5,779 nt of DNA from an uncultured Verrucomicrobiales bacterium (GCA_937952875.1 CALFDI010000007.1:1-5779), one strand, 5' to 3'; counted from the stretch's first letter, positions 1 through 5,712 are shown. Numbers and translations: made by a program. Notes: a model not told the origin generated them from the letters alone.

Positions 1-193
1 TACGTGCCCGTGCATCGACCCAGACTACATTCTCGCTATCAGCTAATGTCTGATAGCACACATAATTCTCCACCATCTCCTCTGGCACGCATGCGATAGG
101 ATCCGGCAATGGGCCAGCTATCATACGATGCCCCACAGCTAGTAATACGGCGAAGCCTAACACGCCGACCATCTGGCCCATCCATGCGATCAT
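1..193 (-). CDS. Membrane-anchored rhodanese-like protein, 5' part only
   Basis: The first 64 codons are visible; the gene runs off the left edge. The ATG overlaps the TGA of the DUF1573 gene (ATGA at 193-190), so the two are probably translationally coupled. Residues 1-7 are short and uncharged, and residues 8-20 are hydrophobic and followed by His-Arg, which gives an N-terminal membrane anchor or uncleaved signal. After a Pro-rich turn (GPLPDP, 27-32) and a polar stretch with Cys35 and Cys46, the sequence reaches NVVWVDARAR (55-64). This resembles the first beta strand of a rhodanese domain, where the pattern is hydrophobic-hydrophobic-D-A/V-R. In that family the catalytic Cys lies several tens of residues further on, outside the window, so sulfurtransferase activity cannot be judged. 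An exported rhodanese-like domain beside a DUF1573 protein suggests a role in envelope sulfur or thiol chemistry (inference). The CDS is certain enough; the family call rests on one short motif. Confidence 0.66.
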   Translation of the reverse strand, partial: MIAWMGQMVGVLGFAVLLAVGHRMIAGPLPDPIACVPEEMVENYVCYQTLADSENVVWVDARAR

Positions 194-873
194 GACTTAG
201 GACGTTGCTTTTTCACGACTACGAATGCTTGCGCCTTTCTGTGCTTTGGAATTTTACAGTCTGTCTTAAAGCTTATGATCCCGATACCTGGGCTCTCACA
301 GCTCACTGGATCAACTGTGACTTTGTATTCCCAGCCCTCTTTGATCGGCGTAATGGTGTATGGATAGTCTGTATTCGTCGATCTATGGCTGACGATATTG
401 ATCGGTTCAGTGTGATTCACCTTAATTGTGTAAGACTTCGGCTCATGCGTCTCCCCCACGTCCCAGATGAGAGTCTTCGGCTCTATTTCAAAAAGCACGG
501 GAATGACGACTTCGGCCTCGAGAAAGATGGATGGAGCATTCCCCTCATCCGTCCAGAGAGCGATTGATTTCTTCACTGTGCCCTTAAACGTTCCAAGCTG
601 GAAAACACCTGTGATGGTGCCGCTTTCACCGGGCTTAATGCCATCAGCTAGGTAGCTTTTCGGCGTTATAGTCGCAGACAGACAGGAACATGGCGCGTCC
701 ATCTTTTTGACTGTGATCGTCTCGGTCGAATTATTTGTAAACGTAAACTTAGCCTTCACCTCCTTAGCATCGGCAGGCGCGTTGACAGTGACGAGATGGG
801 ACTCGAACGTTAAAGGGGATGTATTAGCAGCCGCGAGAAGACAACTGAGTAAAAGGCATATGACGATTTTCAT
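190..873 (-). CDS. Exported DUF1573 domain protein
   Basis: This is a complete 227-residue protein. Residues 1-16 form a signal peptide (Lys2, hydrophobic core, Ala14-Ala16 before Asn17), so the mature protein is probably periplasmic or surface-exposed. Residues about 38-110 match the DUF1573 pattern: FTFTNNSTETITVKKM, then Cys-Ser-Cys (62-64), a PGESG turn (81-85), FKGTVKKSIALWTD (96-109). DUF1573 domains have an Ig-like beta fold and no established enzymatic activity; the paired cysteines are a family hallmark and could form a disulfide or bind a thiol partner. Residues 125-222 look like a second beta-rich Ig-like unit and carry Cys192 and Cys206. A Leu-Leu-Ser-Cys string at 8-11 resembles a lipobox but sits too early in the hydrophobic core to be convincing. 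The gene follows the small exported protein by 17 nt and overlaps the rhodanese-like gene by 4 nt. No Shine-Dalgarno sequence is seen (upstream bases AAGAAAACATC). Confidence 0.85.
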   Translation of the reverse strand: MKIVICLLLSCLLAAANTSPLTFESHLVTVNAPADAKEVKAKFTFTNNSTETITVKKMDAPCSCLSATITPKSYLADGIKPGESGTITGVFQLGTFKGTVKKSIALWTDEGNAPSIFLEAEVVIPVLFEIEPKTLIWDVGETHEPKSYTIKVNHTEPINIVSHRSTNTDYPYTITPIKEGWEYKVTVDPVSCESPGIGIISFKTDCKIPKHRKAQAFVVVKKQRPKS

Positions 874-890
874 GATGTTTTCTTACAGAT

Positions 891-1382
891 TTATTTTAGG
901 CTTAGCAACTCTACTGAGATGATAATTCTGCCGTCTAGCCAGGCTGGGCCAAGTATGTAGAGAGGCTTTTTCAGCTGAAGAGTGGGGTCGGTCTTAAGGA
1001 TCTTTTTCGTTCCTTGCCACAGTTCTAGATCGAGCTGGATACTCGTCGACTGAGCCGCGCCTACGGGCTGAAAGCTCACCATGATCGGCTTCTTCGACTT
1101 CACCGGAGTGGCCCAGAAGAGATAACTCCGGAGTATACCCTGTTCATCTGATCCTAAGAGGCGATAGTGAGCGAAGTCTAGTGAGTCGGTCTTTCTTAAC
1201 TTCTTCTCTATCTCTACTGAGACAGCTTCACCGCGTGCGCTCTCGCTAGAGCTCGCATAGATGAGACTAACCTCTAGCTGGCCGACCTCTTCCTTCCCAG
1301 GGTCAGCCTTGTCTTCGGCGATAACAGGAAGAGATAATAATAGACAGATAAGGGTGACGATCTGCTTCATAGGCATAACCAT
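891..1382 (-). CDS. Small exported protein of unknown function in the sigma operon
   Basis: I do not recognise the family of this 163-residue protein. Residues 1-22 form a signal peptide (Lys6, hydrophobic core 7-20, likely cleavage after VIA before Glu23). The mature part is about 140 residues and looks all-beta: alternating strands, a Lys/Asp-rich middle, and a C-terminal block with PLYILGPAWLDGRIIISVEL (140-159), a repeated hydrophobic-strand pattern. The mature part has no cysteine and no metal-binding motif. The ATG is one base after the anti-sigma TAA (TAAAATG), which implies coupled translation. Met3 and Met5 are alternative starts, and Met5 would give the more usual MKQ-type signal peptide. 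An AGGAG lies about 18 nt before Met1, too far for normal use. Its place directly after an ECF sigma/anti-sigma pair suggests an envelope partner or target of that regulator, but this is inference only. Confidence 0.78.
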   Translation of the reverse strand: MVMPMKQIVTLICLLLSLPVIAEDKADPGKEEVGQLEVSLIYASSSESARGEAVSVEIEKKLRKTDSLDFAHYRLLGSDEQGILRSYLFWATPVKSKKPIMVSFQPVGAAQSTSIQLDLELWQGTKKILKTDPTLQLKKPLYILGPAWLDGRIIISVELLSLK

Positions 1383-1383
1383 T

Positions 1384-1965
1384 TTAAAAACTGAGGGATG
1401 CTCCTAGCACTGAATCGACACGGCGGTGACGGGCAGCGATGGCAGAGGCATCGAACTCGCTGTGCTCAACTAGATCTAAGGCGTCTGACTCAGATTCCCA
1501 TCCGGTTAAAACAATCACTGTCGGTGAATCTCCCTCTCCAGAGACAAGGCGCGCCTCTACGCGACTGTCAGCTGTATACACTTCCGCGTTATTGACTGTC
1601 TTGACAGAGTTTCCAGTCGTCTGCAGCTGTGTCCCTAAATAAAAGGAAACTGCCATCATGGCAAAAGCCGCTGGTAAGAGCCAGCGACTCAAACTTTCTC
1701 TGAATGAAGACTTTTCTGGGCCTACGGCTGGAACAGCGCTCTCACGTTCGACCTTTCTCATGACCTGAGTGGTGAAAAAGTCCGCATACGGGATATCATC
1801 CGAAGCGAGCTGCTTCAGATCAGACGAGAGCGCATGGCTCTGCGCACGGAGCGCAAGCAGCTCAGGATTTTTCGAAGCATATGCCTCCATATGTGCAAGC
1901 TCCTCTCCACTAAGCTCGCCATCTATCCATTGGGTGATGAGTGTTTCGTCAGGCTGTGTATTCAT
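1384..1965 (-). CDS. Single-span membrane anti-sigma factor (putative)
   Basis: This 193-residue protein is encoded directly after, and overlapping, the ECF sigma gene. Its N-terminal part (1-92) is acidic and helical, starting with an ITQWIDGELSGEE motif (10-22) typical of the sigma-binding domains of anti-sigma factors. One membrane span lies at about 95-112 (WLLPAAFAMMAVSFYLGT), giving a cytoplasmic N-terminus and a C-terminal sensor domain of about 80 residues outside the inner membrane. It has no cysteine at all, so it is not a zinc-binding (ZAS, HxxxCxxC) anti-sigma factor; release of sigma by regulated proteolysis, as with RseA, is the likelier mode (inference). The C-terminal region 125-193 has no recognisable domain. 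The start at 1965 lies inside the last codons of the sigma gene in another frame, with no Shine-Dalgarno sequence. Function is assigned mainly from position, topology and the N-terminal motif. Confidence 0.82.
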   Translation of the reverse strand: MNTQPDETLITQWIDGELSGEELAHMEAYASKNPELLALRAQSHALSSDLKQLASDDIPYADFFTTQVMRKVERESAVPAVGPEKSSFRESLSRWLLPAAFAMMAVSFYLGTQLQTTGNSVKTVNNAEVYTADSRVEARLVSGEGDSPTVIVLTGWESESDALDLVEHSEFDASAIAARHRRVDSVLGASLSF

Positions 1966-2632
1966 CTTTTAAATCATCTTGTAATTGTTTGCGGGCGTAG
2001 AAAAGGCGGCTCATGACGGTGCCAGTCGAACATTCCATGATCTCGGCTATTTCTTTGTAGTCCATGCCTTGCACTTCACGCAAGACGACGACTTCACGGT
2101 GTTTATCAGAAAGCTTTGCAAGAGCCTTTTCAATACGGCCTTTGAGTTCTGCGCCTTTCAGCGCTTGATCTGGTCGTTGAGGCTGATTGGGAGCTGTCGG
2201 AGCACTATTCTCAAGGCGCTCTACCCCGAGTAAGTTATCATCCAGCTCTCCTGCACTGTGTAACTTCCGCTTTCGCGAAAAGTCATAAACTGCATTGTGA
2301 GTGATTCTATAAAGCCAGGTCGAAAACTTAGCTTCTGCCTTAAACTTTGGCAGAGCTTTCCACGCCTTCACGAAGATCTCTTGAGAGAGATCCCACGCAT
2401 CAGCATTATTTTTCACCATATTAAGAACCATAGAATAAACTCGACCACGGTGGCGGACCACCAATTGCTCAAACGCCGCCTGATCACCTGCCTGGGCCTT
2501 AGCCACTAGCGGAGCATCATCAGGCTCTTCAGCATCGCCTGCAGTAGCTCCCGAGTGACCACCTGAACCAGGAGAGTCAACCGAATGCCGCGCATGCAGA
2601 GGATGGGACGAGCTACGCCAGGAAAAATTCAT
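1949..2632 (-). CDS. ECF-family RNA polymerase sigma factor (RpoE-like)
   Basis: This 227-residue group IV sigma factor directs RNA polymerase to alternative promoters. Region 2 spans about 41-123: LVAKAQAGDQAAFEQLV, then DAWDLSQEIFVKAW (78-91, core-polymerase binding) and FSTWLYRITHNAVYDFSRKRK (103-123, -10 recognition and melting). A variable linker (124-158) precedes region 4 at about 163-218: LSDKHREVVVLREVQGMDYKEIAEIME and the recognition helix CSTGTVMSRLFYARKQL (201-217). Both regions are intact. Unusually, about 40 residues precede region 2, rich in Ser, Gly, His and acidic residues. No in-frame ATG occurs before residue 68, and the GTG at residue 43 would cut into region 2, so the long start is the best choice. 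The bases before it (AAGATAGA) are only a weak Shine-Dalgarno. It heads a five-gene operon with its anti-sigma factor next; autoregulation is usual for this family but no clear ECF promoter could be fixed. Confidence 0.95.
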   Translation of the reverse strand: MNFSWRSSSHPLHARHSVDSPGSGGHSGATAGDAEEPDDAPLVAKAQAGDQAAFEQLVVRHRGRVYSMVLNMVKNNADAWDLSQEIFVKAWKALPKFKAEAKFSTWLYRITHNAVYDFSRKRKLHSAGELDDNLLGVERLENSAPTAPNQPQRPDQALKGAELKGRIEKALAKLSDKHREVVVLREVQGMDYKEIAEIMECSTGTVMSRLFYARKQLQDDLKDEYTA

Positions 2633-2657
2633 TCTATCTTCGAAAAAGGTGTCTCAA

Positions 2658-2667
2658 GTGACGTCAC
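2658..2667. promoter_or_regulatory. Perfect 10-bp palindrome upstream of the sigma gene
   Basis: GTGACGTCAC is a perfect palindrome 25 bp before the ATG of the sigma gene. It sits inside a weaker outer repeat, GGTGT (2648-2652) and ACACC (2666-2670). The position suits an operator in the 5' leader. A 10-bp palindrome is expected several times by chance in a window of this size, so this is a candidate only. Confidence 0.2.
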
Positions 2668-2712
2668 ACCACTGTAGCCTTCATGGCAAGGCGACATCTG
2701 AATGAATGACCG

Positions 2713-2741
2713 AAAAAAAAAGACAAAAAAGTCCCGTCTTT
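2713..2741 (-). terminator. Possible weak terminator or attenuator hairpin in the sigma-operon leader
   Basis: Read on the minus strand, AAAGAC (2741-2736) and GTCTTT (2724-2719) can pair across an 11-base loop, and the 3' arm runs straight into a further six T (2718-2713), so nine T in a row follow the GTC. The layout matches an intrinsic terminator, but the stem is only 6 bp with three A-T pairs. It lies between the tRNA and the sigma gene, so it could attenuate the operon if the promoter is upstream of it, or stop antisense transcripts coming from the tRNA side. On the plus strand the same bases are an A-rich tract just before the tRNA promoter. Confidence 0.3.
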
Positions 2742-2744
2742 ATC

Positions 2745-2772
2745 TTGACTTATGAAGGGTGATGACTAGTTT
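2745..2772 (+). promoter_or_regulatory. Putative sigma70-type promoter of tRNA-Arg
   Basis: TTGACT (2745-2750) matches the -35 consensus at 5 of 6 bases. After a 16-bp spacer comes TAGTTT (2767-2772), a poor -10 match at 3 of 6. A GC-rich stretch (CCGCCCGC, 2773-2780) follows, like the discriminators of stringently controlled stable-RNA promoters, and would place the start of transcription near 2780, about 10 bases before the mature tRNA. The A-tracts at 2713-2721 and 2725-2730 could act as an UP element. The assignment relies mostly on the -35 box and on the position. Confidence 0.5.
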
Positions 2773-2789
2773 CCGCCCGCACCTCAAAA

Positions 2790-2863
2790 GCACTCATAGC
2801 TCAATTGGATAGAGCATCTGACTACGAATCAGAAGGTTAGGGGTTCGACTCCCTTTGAGTGTA
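2790..2863 (+). tRNA. tRNA-Arg (anticodon ACG)
   Basis: A full cloverleaf can be drawn by hand over 74 bases. The acceptor stem GCACTCA (2790-2796) pairs with TGAGTGT (2856-2862), with one G-U at the first pair. The D stem is GCTC/GAGC (2799-2802 with 2812-2815), with GG in the loop. The anticodon stem TCTGA/TCAGA (2817-2821 with 2829-2833) encloses loop CTACGAA with anticodon ACG at 2824-2826. The variable loop has 5 bases. The T stem AGGGG/CCCTT (one G-U) encloses TTCGACT (2844-2850), and A2863 is the discriminator. ACG reads CGN arginine codons; in bacteria A34 is normally edited to inosine by TadA. The 3' CCA is not encoded (TTT follows), so it must be added by a nucleotidyltransferase. 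Confidence 0.97.
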
Positions 2864-2872
2864 TTTTTTCTG

Positions 2873-2906
2873 AAAAAGCCTCGCTGTTCATGCAGTGAGG
2901 CTTTTT
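2873..2906 (+). terminator. Intrinsic terminator after tRNA-Arg
   Basis: A 14-bp stem, AAAAAGCCTCGCTG (2873-2886) with CAGTGAGGCTTTTT (2893-2906), has one G-U pair and a 6-base loop, and ends in five T. It starts 10 bases after the tRNA and isolates it from the downstream gene. Because the stem begins with five A, it can also work on the minus strand. Confidence 0.92.
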
Positions 2907-2953
2907 CGTATCCATTCCACAGCACGCCTACAGACTATGTGTATAGTGATTCT

Positions 2954-3019
2954 CCATGTGATCATGACTTTTCACTCAAAGAATTCTCTGAGTGCCTGCG
3001 TTTAATCAATATCACATGG
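2954..3019. repeat. Nested inverted repeats in the leader of the cyclase-fold gene
   Basis: A 22-bp dyad at 2973-2994 (CACTCA, A, AGAATTCT, C, TGAGTG) pairs at 10 of 11 positions around a central GAATTC. An outer perfect 9-bp inverted repeat, CCATGTGAT (2954-2962) and ATCACATGG (3011-3019), is centred within 3 bp of it. This may be an operator, a cruciform or a structured leader RNA. It lies in the 190-base gap between the tRNA terminator and the ATG at 3097, where no convincing coding sequence is seen. Confidence 0.45.
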
Positions 3020-3096
3020 AAAACATACGAACACATTTTTCGCAGCTTTCCTCTAGCCAATAGCCCGCTTTTCCAGCACGATTTCACCCAGTAAAT

Positions 3097-4602
3097 ATGA
3101 GCCTTCACGCAGAACTCTCCCCGGAAGCACAAGAACGTCTTGATGCTCAACGTCGGAATACGACCATTTCCTCACTTTTGATTTCAGTTTTAGCCCTCGT
3201 CCTCATTGGAGGCGTTCTCGCCCTCTGGGCCTTAAAAGTTCACACTGTAAAGGTCCCTACGATTATCGCCTACACGTCAGCAACGCCTAACACAGAGGAG
3301 GTCGAGAGACCGACGCTCACTGAAACAACTAAACGTAAGCCCACTGCACCGAGTGCAAATCAAACAAGCGTGATCACAGCTGCAGCTATTTCTAATGTCT
3401 CAGTTCCTGTTCCAGATGATATTCCGGTCGATCAAAGCGCTGACTTTGGAGCTGGTGAAGACTTTGGCGCAGGCCTTGGCTCTGATGATGGTGTCGGCGC
3501 GGGCGTGAATTCTGGAATCATCCCGACGAGTCTGCGGAAGCGATGCTCGCTCGATGATCGCCTCAAAAGACTCGATGAAAATGGCGGAAACAGACAATGC
3601 GAGACTGCAGTCGTTAATGCTCTCAGATACCTTAAAAAAACACAGTCAGAAGATGGATCCTGGACAGATGAAGGAGCCGGAGCTCCCTATACTGTTGGCA
3701 TGACCTCGCTTGCTCTGCTTGCCTATCTCGGCCACTGTGAAACACCAGCTTCAGCAGAATTTGGCGAAACAGTTCAAGACGCTGTCGTCTACCTCATCAA
3801 TTCGGGGATGAAAAAGAAAGGTCGATTTGCCACTGATCTAAAAAACGATCACTACATTTATGAGCACGCCGTTGCAGTATACGCTCTCTCTGAAGCCTAT
3901 AGTTTATTCAAAGGCTTTGACATCCCAATTCCAAATCTTGAGAAGGCGATCAAGACAGGTGGAGATATTATTCTAAAGCATCAACACGGCTCCGGAGGTT
4001 GGGATTACAGCTATAATAAAACTAGTGGTCGTGGTGGTGATTCGTCGATCGCCGGATGGCATGTTCAAGCTCTCAAGGCAATGTCTCATACAGGAATTGA
4101 GTTTAACGGAATTAAGAGAGCGGAACGCTCAGCTCTCGACTACCTCAAGAGCTTACAAGAACGCTCAGGAGCCATCGGCTACACACCAGGACGTGTATAT
4201 GGAGACGGAACGACTCTTGCCGCTGTCGGAGCTCTCTCTTACCAGATACTCGGAAAGGGAAATAACAGTGTTGCTAAGAAAGCGATAGAATTCATGGATA
4301 AGACAATGATCGTCGACTATGATAACACTGCTTACGATCTATATGGTCACTACTACGCAGCTCAAGTTATGATGAACCAAGGCGGCAGAATGTGGGAAAA
4401 GTTGAACAAAAAAGGACGTGATCCACTTCTTAATGCACAGAATGAAGATGGCAGCTTCGGTGTCCCTCATGGTGGGAAAAAGCCAAAACCTGGCAGTTCT
4501 GTCGCAGCATACTGGAATAGCAAAGGCATAATTTACAGAACATCCTTAGTCGCTCTTACCTTAGAAGTTTACTACCGTTTCCTCCCAAGCACTGGAAATT
4601 AA
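3097..4602 (+). CDS. Membrane-anchored squalene-cyclase/prenyltransferase-fold protein
   Basis: This is a 501-residue protein. Residues 1-22 are charged and cytoplasmic. One membrane span lies at about 24-47 (SLLISVLALVLIGGVLALWAL). Residues 50-145 form a low-complexity linker rich in Thr/Pro/Ser, then VPVPDD and DFGAG repeats (116-126). From about 165 the sequence has alpha-barrel repeats of the squalene oxidase/prenyltransferase type, with QW-like motifs at 175-189 (ALRYLKKTQSEDGSW), 288-302 (ending GSGGW), 346-362 and 444-454 (LLNAQNEDGSF). The helices before each motif are Ala/Leu-rich. The DxDD acid motif of true hopene/squalene cyclases is absent; the nearest stretch is GGDSSIAGW (313-321). 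With the barrel outside the inner membrane, triterpene synthesis is doubtful, and binding or remodelling of an envelope ligand is equally possible. The start has no Shine-Dalgarno sequence but is the only sensible ATG before the membrane span. The linker resembles those of TonB-like or ExbD-associated proteins (inference). No intrinsic terminator is clear after it. Confidence 0.85.
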   Translation: MSLHAELSPEAQERLDAQRRNTTISSLLISVLALVLIGGVLALWALKVHTVKVPTIIAYTSATPNTEEVERPTLTETTKRKPTAPSANQTSVITAAAISNVSVPVPDDIPVDQSADFGAGEDFGAGLGSDDGVGAGVNSGIIPTSLRKRCSLDDRLKRLDENGGNRQCETAVVNALRYLKKTQSEDGSWTDEGAGAPYTVGMTSLALLAYLGHCETPASAEFGETVQDAVVYLINSGMKKKGRFATDLKNDHYIYEHAVAVYALSEAYSLFKGFDIPIPNLEKAIKTGGDIILKHQHGSGGWDYSYNKTSGRGGDSSIAGWHVQALKAMSHTGIEFNGIKRAERSALDYLKSLQERSGAIGYTPGRVYGDGTTLAAVGALSYQILGKGNNSVAKKAIEFMDKTMIVDYDNTAYDLYGHYYAAQVMMNQGGRMWEKLNKKGRDPLLNAQNEDGSFGVPHGGKKPKPGSSVAAYWNSKGIIYRTSLVALTLEVYYRFLPSTGN

Positions 4603-4630
4603 TCCTAAGCGGCCTAGAAAAACACCTTAC

Positions 4631-4692
4631 TTCTGGTAACTCCATAAGATCCGAATGGTTTAAGTCATCTGGCTCATAGGGGGCTACCGGAA
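4631..4692 (+). other. Imperfect long stem-loop in the gap before transaldolase
   Basis: Bases 4631-4646 can pair with 4677-4692 at 14 of 16 positions (two G-U pairs, two single mismatches) around a 30-base loop. It ends 55 nt before the transaldolase ATG. It could be a leader structure of that gene or a transcript end for the cyclase-fold gene; the nearest T-run (4702-4706) is about 10 bases past the stem, too far for a classical terminator. Nothing else identifiable was seen in the 145-nt gap. Confidence 0.3.
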
Positions 4693-4747
4693 AGTTCTCA
4701 GTTTTTCCTTTGCTCATTCACCATCTGCACGTATCTCAGACGCAGAT

Positions 4748-5704
4748 ATGAATCAACTCGATCAACTCAAGAAGTTCACAACAGTCGTTGCTGATACAGG
4801 TGATTTCGAATCCATGAAGGCTTACCAGCCGCAGGATGCGACAACCAATCCATCACTCATTCTTCAAGCTGCGTCTAAAGACGAATATAAGCCTATCTTA
4901 GATCAGGCTATCTCTGAACATAAGGATTCACCACTCTCCGGCGATGCGCTGATCGAGAGCATTATCGACCGTATTCTGATCCTCTTTGGCCTTGAAATCC
5001 TTAAGATCGTCCCAGGTCGTGTCTCGACTGAAGTTGATGCACGCCTGTCTTTTGACACTCAGGGTAACATCGATAAAGCACGTGAACTCATCGCAGCTTA
5101 CGAAAAAGAAGGCATTTCTCGTGACCGTGTTCTGATTAAGATTGCGTCTACATGGGAAGGTATTAAAGCCGCTGAAGTTCTCGAAAAAGAAGGCATTCAC
5201 TGCAACCTGACACTCCTTTTCTCTTTCGCTCAAGCAGTTGCATGTGCCGAAGCAAAGGTTCAGCTCATCTCTCCATTTGTTGGCCGTATTTATGACTGGT
5301 ATAAGGCTTCTACTGGCGAGGAATACGCAGGTGCAAATGATCCTGGTGTGATCTCTGTGCAGAGCATCTATAACTACTATAAAAAGTTCGACTATGCGAC
5401 TGAAGTCATGGGTGCATCTTTCAGAAATATTGGACAGATCACAGAACTTGCTGGCTGCGATCTTCTTACCATTAGCCCAGGCCTCCTACAGCAGCTCGCT
5501 GATTCTGATGAAGAACTCACACAAAAAATCTCTGTAGACGCGGCTAAATCAATGGATCTAGAAAAGGTCTCTCTTGATGAAAAAGCATTCCGCTTCGAGT
5601 TCAACGAAGACGCTATGGCTACAGAAAAGACCGCTCAAGGGATTCGTGCTTTCTCTGCAGATATCGTTAAGCTCGAGAAGCTCATCGCTGATCTCATTAA
5701 GTAA
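4748..5704 (+). CDS. tal: Transaldolase (TalA/TalB type)
   Basis: This 318-residue enzyme of the non-oxidative pentose phosphate pathway moves a dihydroxyacetone unit from sedoheptulose 7-phosphate to glyceraldehyde 3-phosphate in the cytoplasm. Length and sequence fit the classical type (E. coli TalB has 317 residues), not the short fructose-6-phosphate-aldolase-like type. The signatures are [10 protein letters not shown] (11-20), [13 protein letters not shown] (27-39), [16 protein letters not shown] (88-103), [13 protein letters not shown] (127-139), [13 protein letters not shown] (151-163) and [13 protein letters not shown] (174-186). Lys131 is the expected Schiff-base lysine (TalB Lys132). 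Asp16, Asn34, Glu95, Thr155, Ser175 and Arg180 match the other active-site positions one residue offset from TalB. The C-terminal region, including the [20 protein letters not shown] block, is complete. The start agrees with the TalB N-terminus, although no Shine-Dalgarno sequence is present. The gene is 145 nt from its upstream neighbour and closed by its own terminator, so it is probably transcribed alone. Confidence 0.97.
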   Translation: MNQLDQLKKFTTVVADTGDFESMKAYQPQDATTNPSLILQAASKDEYKPILDQAISEHKDSPLSGDALIESIIDRILILFGLEILKIVPGRVSTEVDARLSFDTQGNIDKARELIAAYEKEGISRDRVLIKIASTWEGIKAAEVLEKEGIHCNLTLLFSFAQAVACAEAKVQLISPFVGRIYDWYKASTGEEYAGANDPGVISVQSIYNYYKKFDYATEVMGASFRNIGQITELAGCDLLTISPGLLQQLADSDEELTQKISVDAAKSMDLEKVSLDEKAFRFEFNEDAMATEKTAQGIRAFSADIVKLEKLIADLIK

Positions 5705-5712
5705 GACCATTC

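Noticed and set aside
205..567. 120-codon open frame on the plus strand opposite the DUF1573 gene
   Set aside because: It is an antisense shadow of a gene with clear signal peptide and domain pattern; its own translation looks random.
841..873. Lipobox-like LLSC at residues 8-11 of the DUF1573 protein
   Set aside because: The cysteine is only at residue 11, within the hydrophobic core, and an ordinary signal peptidase I site follows; lipoprotein status is unlikely.
2973..2994. Phage-type attachment site or tRNA remnant: dyad arms CACTCA/TGAGTG equal the acceptor-stem bases of the nearby tRNA
   Set aside because: The shared stretch with the tRNA 3' end is only about 6-8 bases, there is no integrase, and the rest of the dyad is unlike the tRNA.
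2957..3016. TGTGA and TCACA as a CRP-type site
   Set aside because: The half-sites are 50 bases apart instead of about 6, so they cannot form one CRP site; they are part of the outer inverted repeat.
2855..3094. 79-codon open frame on the plus strand after the tRNA
   Set aside because: It begins inside the tRNA gene, runs through a strong terminator and the dyad region, and its product has no domain-like pattern.
2962..3150. 62-codon open frame on the minus strand
   Set aside because: It overlaps the start of the cyclase-fold gene and the leader dyad, and has no recognisable features or initiation signal.
4928..5604. Two open frames on the minus strand within the transaldolase gene
   Set aside because: They are antisense to a full-length enzyme with all active-site residues and have no independent support.
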